Of a DNA stretch of 64,000 bases, positions 1 through 10,064 are shown piece by piece. Positions within the stretch are counted from its first letter, which is position 1, and every line of letters starts with the position of its first letter. The stretch is from Stictocephala bisonia (lineage: Eukaryota; Arthropoda; Insecta; Hemiptera; Membracidae). The position numbers were made by a program, and so were the translations under genes. Location: contig JAQJVL010000159.1 in the NCBI GenBank assembly GCA_035578905.1, positions 1-64,000 of the forward strand, in the 5' to 3' direction. The notes under the pieces are model-generated. The model did no database searches, was not told the DNA's origin, and saw nothing but the letters and a program-made list of their open reading frames with translations.

Positions 1-595
1 AAACCTGTAACACGCAATATAAGGGTGTCTGGGCCCATAACCTGTTATAAAATACTTTTGTTACAAGGTAATTAATAGAATAAAATTGAAAAGAACACTT
101 GAACAAACTTCCATGATATGTATTAATGATTCAAAAACTAAACTGTATACTTCACATCAAGAAAATTAACTGCAACAGTACCTTTTTTAAGAATAATAAA
201 CATGACAACAGAAAACATATGTAAAACAAAACAAAGACATATGAACTTTCATAAGGAAGTCTTTGAGTACTAAAAATATAATAAATATAAATTAATAGTT
301 ATTATATGTAACAAGGACTAGCTTAAAATAGCAGCTTTAAAGTTATGTCCATATGCCTGGAATGTTCCATACCCACAAATGCAATGTCTCCAACTATGAC
401 AAACATTAGTCACTCCCCAACACTGCTACTGTATTTGTTCTTATGAACCAGTTCTGATTCAATAACATGAATTTAGATAACTTTATATAATTAATAAATG
501 TTGTGATACAAAGAAATTTAACTGTCTTTGACTTGACACTTGAATTGTGGAACTAAAATCAAATCGAAATTCTTTATTTAATTTTTAGGCTCATA
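1..595. other. AT-rich intronic sequence, nothing recognised
   Basis: No conserved reading frame, RNA gene or clear repeat seen. Probably part of an upstream Slo2 intron, because the exon at 9879 needs earlier exons outside the window. Confidence 0.5.
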
Positions 596-1575
596 CGAGG
601 CATAGTCAAAAAGTTCCCGAAACTGGTTGAAATATGTTTATTGGACAAAGATAAAATCGTACAAACCTATATTCCTTCAAAATACTCTTCTCCTAAAACA
701 ATAAACTTGTCCCTACGATCATACAGACGGTCAAAACACTTTTGACACTTTTTTTTAATGTATTTCAATACTTTTATCACATTTTTACTGACAGCTTTAG
801 CACCTGCAAATCTATTTCCTTTTATTGATGTTTTTACCATGTGAACAGTAACAAATTGGCCGGCATGAGGTCAAGCGAATATGGAGGATGATCTAACATG
901 ATAACGCTGTGCTTGACTAGGTAGCTACGTTCTATCAAGAATCGCTGTGCAGGAGTATCGTCATGCAGTAAAATCCAATTGTTTTCTGCTCATTTTGTAG
1001 GCCGTTTCCTCCTAATGGCATCTCGTAATCGCCTAAGAACTTTTGTGTGGATAAATTTACCTTATATGCGATATCATCAATTCTTGTTCTTCAGTTTGCA
1101 TGGACAGTTTGCGAAACCCGCTTAATGTTATCATCTGTGGTTGCAGTCGAAGGGCGTCCACTACGAGAGTCGTCTTCAATGTTTATGCGACCTTCACGAG
1201 AACAGTTGTGCCTTTTGTAAAATTGGCTTTTCTTCATTGCCTTAATTACGTATGCTTGAATTGACATTTGAAGTGTCCCAGAAGATGACTTTTGAAGTAA
1301 AAAACCAAATTCAATGTTTTTTAGCTGTTTTATAGCTATATCTGTTATAGTTTTATATCTGTTAGCTGTAGATAAATTTTCAAAACGCGACAATTTAAAC
1401 ACGCAAATATACGAAAAGTGCTCTCCACTGAGGAACAGTGGCGGCTGGGCGATACTCAAACTACCTATATCTCTTCTCCAGGAGTAGTACTAACAGATAG
1501 ACGACAAAATTCTCACCGGCAACCATGTTGTGTGTCTCTGGACATCGATTCCGGGAACTTTTTGACTGTACCTCG
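596..1575 (-). mobile_element. Internally deleted mariner-like element (980 bp)
   Basis: The terminal inverted repeats begin CGAGGCATAGTCAAAAAG (596) and end with the complement of CGAGGTACAGTCAAAAAG (1575). TA dinucleotides flank both ends (594-595, 1576-1577), as expected for mariner target duplications. The minus strand encodes an N-terminal helix-turn-helix remnant with SREGRINIEDDSRSGRPSTA (within 1091-1459). A C-terminal part follows, with NWILLHDDTPAHRF and HPPYSLDLMP (about 870-1000). The middle of the transposase, including the first catalytic region, is missing, so the element is shorter than the usual ~1.3 kb and cannot be autonomous. A sister copy lies at 22925-23874. Confidence 0.9.
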
Positions 1576-2042
1576 TATTACTAGCATGTTATAAATCAGC
1601 TATGGTGCTATGTCACCAATTTATTCTATTTACTCTCTTTTAATTTTCTATAATTAAGTCAAATACTTAAATTATGCAAGCCAGTAAATAAAATGCAATA
1701 CATACACAGTCCTATAGTTACAAAACATCAACAAATCTAATAATATGATATTGTTTATTTGGAAAATATTTTCTAGATAATAAAGTGGATTTACAAGCAG
1801 TCGATTATAAAATCTCTGTTTCAAAATATTTTTTGGATATACCAATACATTAATTAGGTGAATAAGTTTACTCTACACTTTTAAGAAAACAACTATGACT
1901 GGACAGTCCTCAATCTGCAATACTCAATCACAGCTTTCTTTTTATTCTTTGTGTTATAATTGTGTACTTTATTATTCTAGTTAATTATTTCATGATTATC
2001 TAAGCTATATGAGGTTAAGTAAAAAATGTATAATTAAAGTTT
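1576..2042. other. AT-rich intronic sequence, nothing recognised
   Basis: No supported gene or repeat family seen. Confidence 0.45.
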
Positions 2043-2700
2043 CTAACGTGATTTAATAATCAGAGGTCTACAGTGAGCTCTGCAATCTGCATTTACCATT
2101 ATTCTAAGGGCTTTCTTTTGGAGGATCAAAATTTCATTAATCATAGAATAATTTCCAAAAAGATCGAACCATAAGTAATGATGGATTGAAAGTAAGAAAA
2201 ATATGTTCTTAAATATTAATGGCACAAATTGCTTTAAAGGCTTTAACATTCATAACTTAGAGGTTAGGAAATTTATTTGAGCATGCCATCTAAACTGGGT
2301 GGTGTAAGCCAACAATTTTACACCAAACCTTAAAATGTTTATTTTCATCATCATAAGTTGATTTAAAGTCATAAGCCTCTTTTAGTTTTACTATCATTTA
2401 AAACACCATTTACTTTGAACCACAACACAGTGTCATCTATAGCAGTCCGAGAACATAATTTAAGTTTACTAATACTGTTTGCTATATTTAGGAAAGTAGA
2501 ATCATCTGCAATAAAAAAAAACTTGATATTTACTGAGTTTGGAAAATTATATAAATGATTAAAAGTAATTAAAAACAAAAGACGTCCCAAAACAGACCCT
2601 TGTGGGCTGTCTACTATACTAAGGCTTTCGAAGAACAATAATTTTTCCTACTGAGCCAACCTGTTGCCTATTTTTTGGGTTATGAAGCAAAAAATTATGA
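2043..2700 (-). pseudogene. LINE reverse-transcriptase fragment
   Basis: The minus-strand translation, in two frames, gives PQGSVLGRLLFLITFNHLYN and then FIADDSTFLNIANS. These correspond to the PQGSxLGPLLF block and the catalytic (Y/F)ADD block of non-LTR reverse transcriptases. Downstream, ILILQKKALRIMVNADCRAH matches the post-palm part typical of Jockey/CR1-group elements. Upstream traces reach about 2700. Frameshifts and stops make it dead, and it is 5' truncated. Confidence 0.78.
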
Positions 2701-4100
2701 GCAGTCCTTTTACGTAGTTTGTCGTTTTTATATTTATAGGTATTTGTCAGTGTGCAAAGTAACTACCATATTTCTGTTATATAATTAATTGTTTTATAAA
2801 TGTTCTTGGATGAATGATTAATTGCAATATTTGCAATAAATTTACTAACAGTCAAAGCTGTTCATAAATGTACACCTTACAAAATGACCTTTTTTATTTA
2901 TTTCACCTCCAAACCCAACCAGGGTTCATCTAGACTAATGAATATCCAAAAGAATTGTATTCAACAAAATTAAAAAATATTTGCATTAACCTTTTTCAAC
3001 TGTTTACTCTCCCAAGATATTTGCTAAATTTCAAATGTATTTTAAGGGAAATTACTGCTTTGATATAATTGCCTTTAAACATATTTCTCTTGCAGTAGAT
3101 TTAGTTGATTATTTTTTTTAATTTCTGGACTATTGGATGGTATTTTTTTTTTTTTTTTTAAGTTTTTGTAGGTGTATATAATCAAGGATATTACTGGATG
3201 GAAATACTGTAGCAATATTTTCATAGCTTTTTTATCCAAACAAAAATTGGAGTAATTTCAATTGATTTTTTTCTAAATTTAATCATTGCTCTAAAACACA
3301 CATGAAATCAAATCAGTTTTTTAATATTGTGAATTAAAAATAGTAATATTTCATTATAAATTTAAATTGATAATTTGAGATTTTTTCAAAGAAACAAACA
3401 ATAAAAACAGAAAATTAGATTCTTGTAATGAAAATAACATGACATCTACTGCAAGTTTCAGTAATGTTATGCTTTATATCATCACAGATAGCACTACATT
3501 TCAGAGTCACTTGCATTTTGTAAATTATTTACAGTACTTATATAATTTAGATACTTTTAAAAGAACAGTCTAAAACCATTATACAAATTATTCTTAACAA
3601 TTCAAATTCAAAATATCCTTTATTCAGTAATAATGCACATTTGGTAAATTGAATAGCGTCAGAAATGTTACAGCTAAACTACAATTAATTATTAATTGTC
3701 GAAAAAAATAAATAACAATTTGAACCATCACTGGTAGTAAGGAGACTATTAATTATCTGTATGATACATTACATTAATTTAAACCTTATTTTTATTTTCA
3801 ATTAACAAGTAATTCAATATATATCTATTAAAATAGAAAAACTAAATAAGAATATATTAAATACAAGAAACTTCTTTAAAGTTAAAAAATAAAATGTAAA
3901 TAGTTATCCTTTTTACAATAAGCAAACAGTAGTATAACAGTTTGTTATTTTGATATGGAAAATAAAGTATTCTAAAATTAAAAAAAGAATTTTTAGATTA
4001 AGAATACACAAAGAACAACTAAATTTGTGATCAGTCAGAGTGTTAAAAGAAAAAAAACAATTTTAATATTTAACTTAATAAATTAAAACTAAACTGATAT
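2701..4100. other. Very AT-rich intronic sequence, nothing recognised
   Basis: Contains a T run near 3138-3160 and only very short open frames. It may hold old 3' UTR of the flanking LINEs, but I see no diagnostic sequence. Confidence 0.4.
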
Positions 4101-4620
4101 CTAATAAAATTATAAAATGATTTTATGATCTAAATCTGTTTCCCAAAATTCTTCTAAGGAGTAAGGAACTAATTTAATCAAAAACTCCTTCAGGTTTTTT
4201 TTTAATTTCTCAACATTTTGCTCTAGCAAAAAGTTCCTGGGAAGGTGATATAATAGTTTTATCCCAATAAATCTAGTTTTTTTATATAAAACTCTAAATT
4301 ATGACATTCCACTTGTCTATTTATTCGAGTATCATGACCATGTCTACTAGGAATTTGAGAGGGATTTGCAAACCGTTTTGTGTAACTAACAGTTTCCAAT
4401 ATATACAGTCCAGTGACCGTTGGTATGGCTAATTCTATAAAAAGATGCTTGATCGATTCATCTCTTTTTAAATTATACATAATCCTTAGTGCCCTTTTTT
4501 GTTGGAGAAGTAACCTGTCGAGGTTACTTTTTGTGGTAGAACTTATGCCGTAAGCCAAGTGAGTATGAACCGTTGCATAATATATTGTTTTTAAAGTGTA
4601 AGTTGCATATTTTAGACATT

Positions 4621-4666
4621 TGTCTTAATGAATATAAACCAGAGGAGGTTTATATTCATTAAGACA
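4621..4666. repeat. Perfect 20-bp stem hairpin inside the LINE
   Basis: The left arm 4621-4640 (TGTCTTAATGAATATAAACC) is the exact reverse complement of 4647-4666, with a 6-base loop. It lies between the catalytic block and the post-palm block of the minus-strand LINE. It is probably a local inverted duplication. Confidence 0.85.
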
Positions 4667-5157
4667 TTCATGAATTTATCACATGGTTTACGTGTTTATC
4701 CCAGCTAAGGTCTGGGTCACTTTCGAGCCCTAAAAATGTTCTACTTGTTTCAGTGGCGTGTCATCTAACAAAATAGTTGACTGTAAATTTCTCTGATTTT
4801 GCTTAATACAAAATGAGATGAAGTTAGTTTTATTTAGGTTTATTAAAATATTTTTGCTGTCAAAAAAATCTTTGATTATTGAGAGGAAAATCAAAAATGA
4901 TTTCTCTACTTTTTCCTTTGATTTTTCAGACATGGTTACATTAGAATCATCAGCATATAGGCAAATATTACTGTTCCTTGGGATCAATCCTGGTAAGCCT
5001 CTTATGTAGCATAAGATTAGTAATGGGCCCAGAATAGATCCCTGAGGGACACCATGAGCTAAATTTTCTAATGTAAACATATTTATCATGTGTATTAGAC
5101 ACTGCATTTCCAATTTCAAGGAACTGGTGTCAATTTTCCAGGTAGGATTCAACATAC

Positions 5158-5460
5158 CCCTTATAATGGTGTAGCTCTTTATAACTGCCTTCCACTCTCA
5201 CTTAAACTGGAGACTAACCATATAAAATTTAAGAAACAACTGAAAAGCCTTCTGCTCGACCTTTGTTGTTACGAGTTTCTAGCTGGCCATAAATAATTCT
5301 GATTTACTGTGATTGTTGCAAACTTTGAAATATAAATAAATTGTTTTTGCTCTATCTTTTCACATGTTGTAGTCTTATTTGATTATTGTTTTATTGCATT
5401 TACTATGACTTGGCTAATGCGTGTATATATGTTTACTGGCTTAATAAACGATTTGATTTG
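5158..5460 (+). mobile_element. 5'-truncated LINE 3' end nested in the minus-strand LINE
   Basis: The + strand gives NGVALYNCLPLSLKLETN and FKKQLKSLLLDLCCYEFL, the usual last residues of a Jockey/CR1-group ORF2. A 3' UTR follows, ending AATAAACGATTTGATTTG near 5460. It separates the two halves of the minus-strand reverse transcriptase (ELNWF at 5461 and beyond; ESYL-like sequence at 5157 and below). No target-site duplication was found. Confidence 0.7.
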
Positions 5461-6495
5461 AAACCAATTTAACTCTTTACCGCCAATACCTAATGTTAAT
5501 AAAGTTTTTAATAATTCTTTGTGTGACACACTATCAAAGGCTCTACTAAGATCTAGAAAAGTTCCTATAATGTTCTCCCCTTTATCTATTGAATCTATTA
5601 TAGAATTAATAAACTCAATCCTAGCTGTTATTGTAGATTTACCTACCTGAAACCCATGTTGCTCTTTGTCAAATAATTTACATTCAACCAAATAATTAAT
5701 TAGCTGTGTGTGAATCACATTTTCATACACCTTAGACAACACAGGAAGTAATGAAATTGGGCGGTTGCGTGAGGGATCACTAACCTCGCCCTTTTTAATG
5801 ATTGGGATTACTTTTGAAATTTTGAGTTTATTGGGGAAATGACCAGAAATTAAAGATGAGTTTATTAAATGTTTCATTAGATGTTTCATTAATGAAGGCA
5901 AGATTTTTTTAAATTTTGATTGAAATATTATCATAACCTGTAGATAGTTTATTTTAAAAAGAATTTATTAATTTTCCTAATTCTTTTTCACTTACTGAGC
6001 TAAACTAAAATTTAATTTTTATACGATCACAAAAGTTACACTTTTTATTTCCCTTATCAATTTTGGGCAATACTACAACTACTGAAACAAAGAAATTATA
6101 AAACACATTGCTTACGTCGATAGGATCATCTGCAGTTTTCCCATTATAGTCAATACTAATGATTTGATTGTTTTTTACTTCTGTTGTTATTAAGTTCAAG
6201 TAGTTTTAGAGCTATTTCCAGATTTTTTAATTTAATTATCAAAAAACTTTTTCTTGTCCCTCTGTATGCACGATTTAAATCCTTATTCAAGTTTTTAATC
6301 AATATCTTTAATTCTTCATCTTTATTTTGTTTAAACCTTTTCTCTAACTCAAAGATGTCATCCTTTTTTAATCTTATCTCATCTGTAACCTATTGATTTT
6401 TATCACCTTCCCTCAATGAAGTAATGGTTTGGGGAAAACAGAAGTCAAAATGGTAAAATAAAGTGTCATAAAACTGATTATACTTAGAATTTACT

Positions 6496-6997
6496 TTAGC
6501 TGCCAAAACAGCAATTAAAAACTGGGTCAGCGCCAGACATCTGGAAAGATGGCGGCGGTTCCCAGGGCAAAGACTAGGCAAGGGTCTTGTCAAGAATCCC
6601 TCCCAGAAGTTGACAAGGTCACTTCTTGGGTTAAGTAAATCGCACGTTAGGCTGGTGGTGGGACTCATCACCGGCCACGGCAAATTCCGGAGGCACCTAA
6701 AAACGGTGGGACTCTTTGCGGAGGATCCCATCTGTCGCCTCTGTGGGGAGGACGAAGAGTCGGCAGAACACATCATCCTGGAGTGTGAAGCCCTTGGTGC
6801 CAGAAGAAGAGCACTTTTTGAAGGCTCACCTCCGGGGCAGTTGGAAATTTCCAATCTAGTGAAGAAGCTCCTTGACTTGGTCAAGGGCAGCCAGCTTTAC
6901 GACGATTAGGCACCGGGATTGGCAAAGCCCTAGGCTTCGTTGCAAGGGTTGGCTAGACCAACTATATATCCCCTTTTAAACTAACTAACTAACTAAC
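6496..6997 (+). mobile_element. 5'-truncated LINE tail (RNase H-bearing family) with 11-bp target duplication
   Basis: Flanked by identical 11-bp repeats TAGAATTTACT at 6485-6495 and 6998-7008, so this is a defined insertion of about 502 bp. The + strand open frame runs through [29 protein letters not shown] and a zinc-knuckle-like CRLCGEDEESAEHIILEC, ending at the TAG near 6907. This is the C-terminal tail found after RNase H in I/LOA/R1-like LINEs. It ends in a CTAA tandem tail (6981-6997). It lies opposite in orientation to the host LINE. A longer relative is at 36443-37848. Confidence 0.9.
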
Positions 6998-7979
6998 TAG
7001 AATTTACTGGAGCCTGATACACATTCAACCAAGACGCTCTATGCAAACTATTCAAGAGAAGGTCAATATTATTCTTTGTACATTTCATACAGTATTTTTT
7101 TGAGATTTTCCTACTATTGTTTTCCTACTAAATCAAATATTTCAAAAAGTTGGGTATCATGATCTGAGATATGTGTTATTAGCCCTGTTACCTTACATTC
7201 TTTGTCTTTTATATTACTTATAATATGATCAATAGCAACCTCTGCGCCCGTATATACTCGAGTTGGAAAGTCAACTCTGTAGGTTAAGTTGTACAATTTC
7301 AAAATATCAATAAATTTTTAATATAGTCTATCCCTTTTAAAAATGTTATTGTTAGAATCTCCAGTTAAAATTATATGCTTGTACTTATGGGTTATAATAC
7401 TATACGTTGCTTAAAATTTCAACAGAAATCCGTCAACAAGGTTGTATAAGGGTGATCTATAGATACATCCTAAAATAAAAGTAAAATCAGGCTAAGAAAT
7501 TTCAGATAGGCAGCACTCAAATTCTTTTTCAACTAATAATGATTGAATAGAAGGCATTAAAATAATTTTACTTTTGATATTTTTATGTCCTAAAATCATT
7601 ACCCCACCCTCGGAATAAGTAGATCTTGTAAAATAGTAGTTTAACCTACCGGACTAGTAGGTACTAAAATAGTAGTATTACCTGAGGGAGTTACCCTCAG
7701 GAATATGTAATAAAGAAATCTCAGATTCAGACATTTTGTGCTCTGACAGAGCCAAAAGTCAGGCTTTATTTCCATCAAATTTAGTTTTAAAATTTCAATT
7801 TTTGAAGTTAAGTGTTGGACATTTTGGTGAAAAATGGAGCATTTCATTTGAGTGCTGTCTGAAATATTTTTCAAGTCATTTACAGTGGTGGAAACAGGCT
7901 TAGATTTCCTAAAAAACTAATGTTATGTTCATTAGTTGAAGTTTGTTCATCAGGATATGGATGAAGTGCGGGTTCAGTC

Positions 7980-8430
7980 GGCACTGGTGGCGCAGTGCTA
8001 TAACTCAGCTACTTGGGACAAAGTGTTTGGGAGATTGTAGGCGATAGGCTCCATGCTCGGTTCTCTTAATACTGACACAGCGTCCGCTCAATGGTTGTCA
8101 TCAATATAGACACTACTAGAGAAGTCTGGAGTGTCCGTGTTGAATGGTAGTCAAGGTTCGGGTGTTGTGTAGAGAAGAGAACTAAGTGTCAAACTTGTCA
8201 GTTAGCTGAAAATCAGGCCAACACTACGTGGTTCGGACTCCACGTAAAGCTGTAGGGCTCATAATTGCCCTGGCTATTGGGCTATTAATAAATAGTCCTT
8301 TCTGAGCTAAGTCGAACTCAGATAGTAACAATGACTACACTCGTTCATCTACACTCATCACACTCATTCATGCCTCATATTCGCCCATATCTCTACGATC
8401 GGCATCTTAGAGATGAATAATGAATAAGAG
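7980..8430 (+). mobile_element. SINE-like element, copy 1
   Basis: It shares nearly its whole length with 16587-17060, beginning GGCACTGGTGGCGCAGTGCT. A box-A-like TGGCGCAGTGC lies at the 5' end, and a box-B-like GGTTCGGACTCC lies about 240 bases further in, inside a short palindrome (ACGTGG...CCACGT). It ends in an A/T-rich tail of GAATAATGAATAAG type. It has no coding capacity. RNA polymerase III origin is inferred from these boxes. Confidence 0.75.
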
Positions 8431-8699
8431 CTCTCAGTTTTATCATATGAGATACTATACTACATTTGAAAACTTACCAATAAGAAACTCAACCAAACAC
8501 AATATATGTAACACAATAAAACAGCATAAAACTCAGAATATTAATATATAAAACAACGTCATTTGATGTTGCTGAACTGAGATGAGAAGATAAATTACTA
8601 AATAAGACTGACAGAGTACAACGTGCACAGTCTTATTAGATTTCCTGATTCAACAAACACATAAGACCAAATCGTCGACCTGTATGTGTGAATGTTTGC

Positions 8700-8995
8700 T
8701 GATGGAAGAGAGATGCGATATAATTGGCTAGTAGTGTAGTTAGTCAAAACCCAATTTCATAAGATATAGGTTTTGAGTTTGATTCCAAACAAAGTCAAAA
8801 CTGGTATTGGAAGCGATCAGCTGATAATCACCGGCTGTTTATTTGTCATTTGGCTATTAATTAATGACATCTTCTAGGGACCTTCTAAGTTTGTAACAAA
8901 GACTACATTCCCTCATTCAAATTCATCACACTCATTCGAAAACCATATCTGCTCATATCTTGACAATCACATCTTAAGAATAAATAAATAAATGT
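8700..8995 (+). mobile_element. tRNA-headed SINE sharing its 3' body with the neighbouring SINE
   Basis: A tRNA-like head with a box-A-like TAGTGTAGTTAG (8732-8743) and a box-B-like GAGTTTGATTCCA (8775-8787), at normal tRNA spacing. The body that follows (GGCTATTAATTAAT, ACAAAGACTACATTCCCTCA, ATCTGCTCATATCTTGAC) resembles the 3' half of the SINE at 7980-8430. It ends in AAGAATAAATAAATAAATG. Confidence 0.65.
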
Positions 8996-9878
8996 CTATG
9001 TGATTTTGACATTAGGGATTTTCATAAAATAGGCCTTACCTCCATCAGATAGGCTAAAATATTTTCTTTAAATCTTCTGCTTTGTGTTTCGTCAAAAAGC
9101 TTACATCTTCAAATCACTTGTCAAAATTAAAATGTACACAACATAAACATATACATAAACATAAATCATGAAGGCCTACGGTTGCCATCACGGTCCTGGC
9201 TTGGGTAGTATAGACTCTACTATCTGCCATTCCTTCAATCACACAACATAACAATCAAACACATGACTAATGAGTTTTATTCTTCTTTTTTATGATCCTC
9301 ATAAGATTGTGCTCTTCCTTTGCTCTTCTGAACTTGTCCTGATTTGTTTATGTTCTTAGATATAACATATTCTTCTTCGACACATGCCTTAAACTGCAAT
9401 ATTTTTTTCTCTTTTAGAAATTGACATTTGCCGATGGTCTATGTCTAACAACCAAATAGACAGACTGACACTCCATACATGTTTTTAATAGTTTGCTTTT
9501 AATTTTTATATTTATATTCATTGATATCAGTAGATTATTATTTTTATTTTGTTTATTCTTCTCTCAACTAATATCTCTCACTAAAAGAAAATGTTAGTGC
9601 TATTGAAAATTTGTGCCTTATTGTCCTAGATGTATTTTTAGTAAACTTACTGCTTTCTTATACAAAAATCTTGGCCTTTTGCTCTAAAGCCAAGAAAAAT
9701 GTTTACAATTTCATTAGTAAATAATTACTAAATGACCATTTTTCCAAATAAATTGTATTATAAATCTGTACATATTTTAGCAAGAAGTATAAGTTACCAT
9801 TGTACATTGCTTTAAATATAAACTTTTTAAACCATAGCAAATATAATAATTCTGTTAACGAACGTCTTGTTTGTGTAG
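8996..9878. other. Slo2 intron, nothing further recognised
   Basis: AT-rich. No earlier Slo2 exon (RFMQFRA-type sequence) was seen here on the + strand. Confidence 0.5.
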
Positions 9879-10064
9879 CGAGAGAAAGAGCGAGGATCTC
9901 ACATATCATACATGTTTCGGCTGCCTTTCGCTGCAGGCTCTGTTTTCAGTGCCAGTATGTTGGACACACTGCTTTATCAGGCTTTTGTTAAGGATTATGT
10001 GATAACATTTGTGAGGCTTCTTCTTGGAGTTGACCAAGCTCCTGGTTCTGGTTTTCTTACATCG
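9879..10064 (+). CDS. SLO2: Slo2 exon 1 of window: start of RCK2 region
   Basis: 62 codons, phase 0 at both ends, from [20 protein letters not shown] to GSGFLTS. The acceptor is the AG at 9877-9878 after a T-rich tract; that TAG is also an in-frame stop just upstream, which fixes the 5' border. The donor is GTAAGT at 10065. The [24 protein letters not shown] sequence is very close to vertebrate KCNT proteins, and the charged REKERG start matches their exon border. The ATG at 9912 is an internal methionine, not a start codon. Confidence 0.95.

Larger units (their letters stand above)
4101..7880 (-). mobile_element. Degenerate LINE (Jockey/CR1-like), 3' to 5', with two nested insertions
   Basis: Read on the minus strand from 7880 down, the pieces come in the order of a LINE ORF2. 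They are: an endonuclease start (SIFHQNVQHLTSKIEILKL, 7641-7874); the endonuclease end with ISDHD (7114-7302); a linker (6005-6199); the reverse-transcriptase fingers and palm with NRPISLLPVLSKVYE and FLDLSRAFDSVSHKE (5461-5934); PQGSILGPL and catalytic YADD (4730-5155); and the post-palm block LLLQQKRALRIMYN (4259-4558). Frame breaks and stops show it is inactive. It is interrupted by a + strand LINE tail at about 5158-5460 and by another at 6496-6997. Exact ends were not found. Confidence 0.82.

Noticed and set aside
9800..9991. Open + strand frame starting at 9800
   Set aside because: It overlaps the first Slo2 exon in the wrong frame; the conserved FRLPFAAG frame is offset by one.
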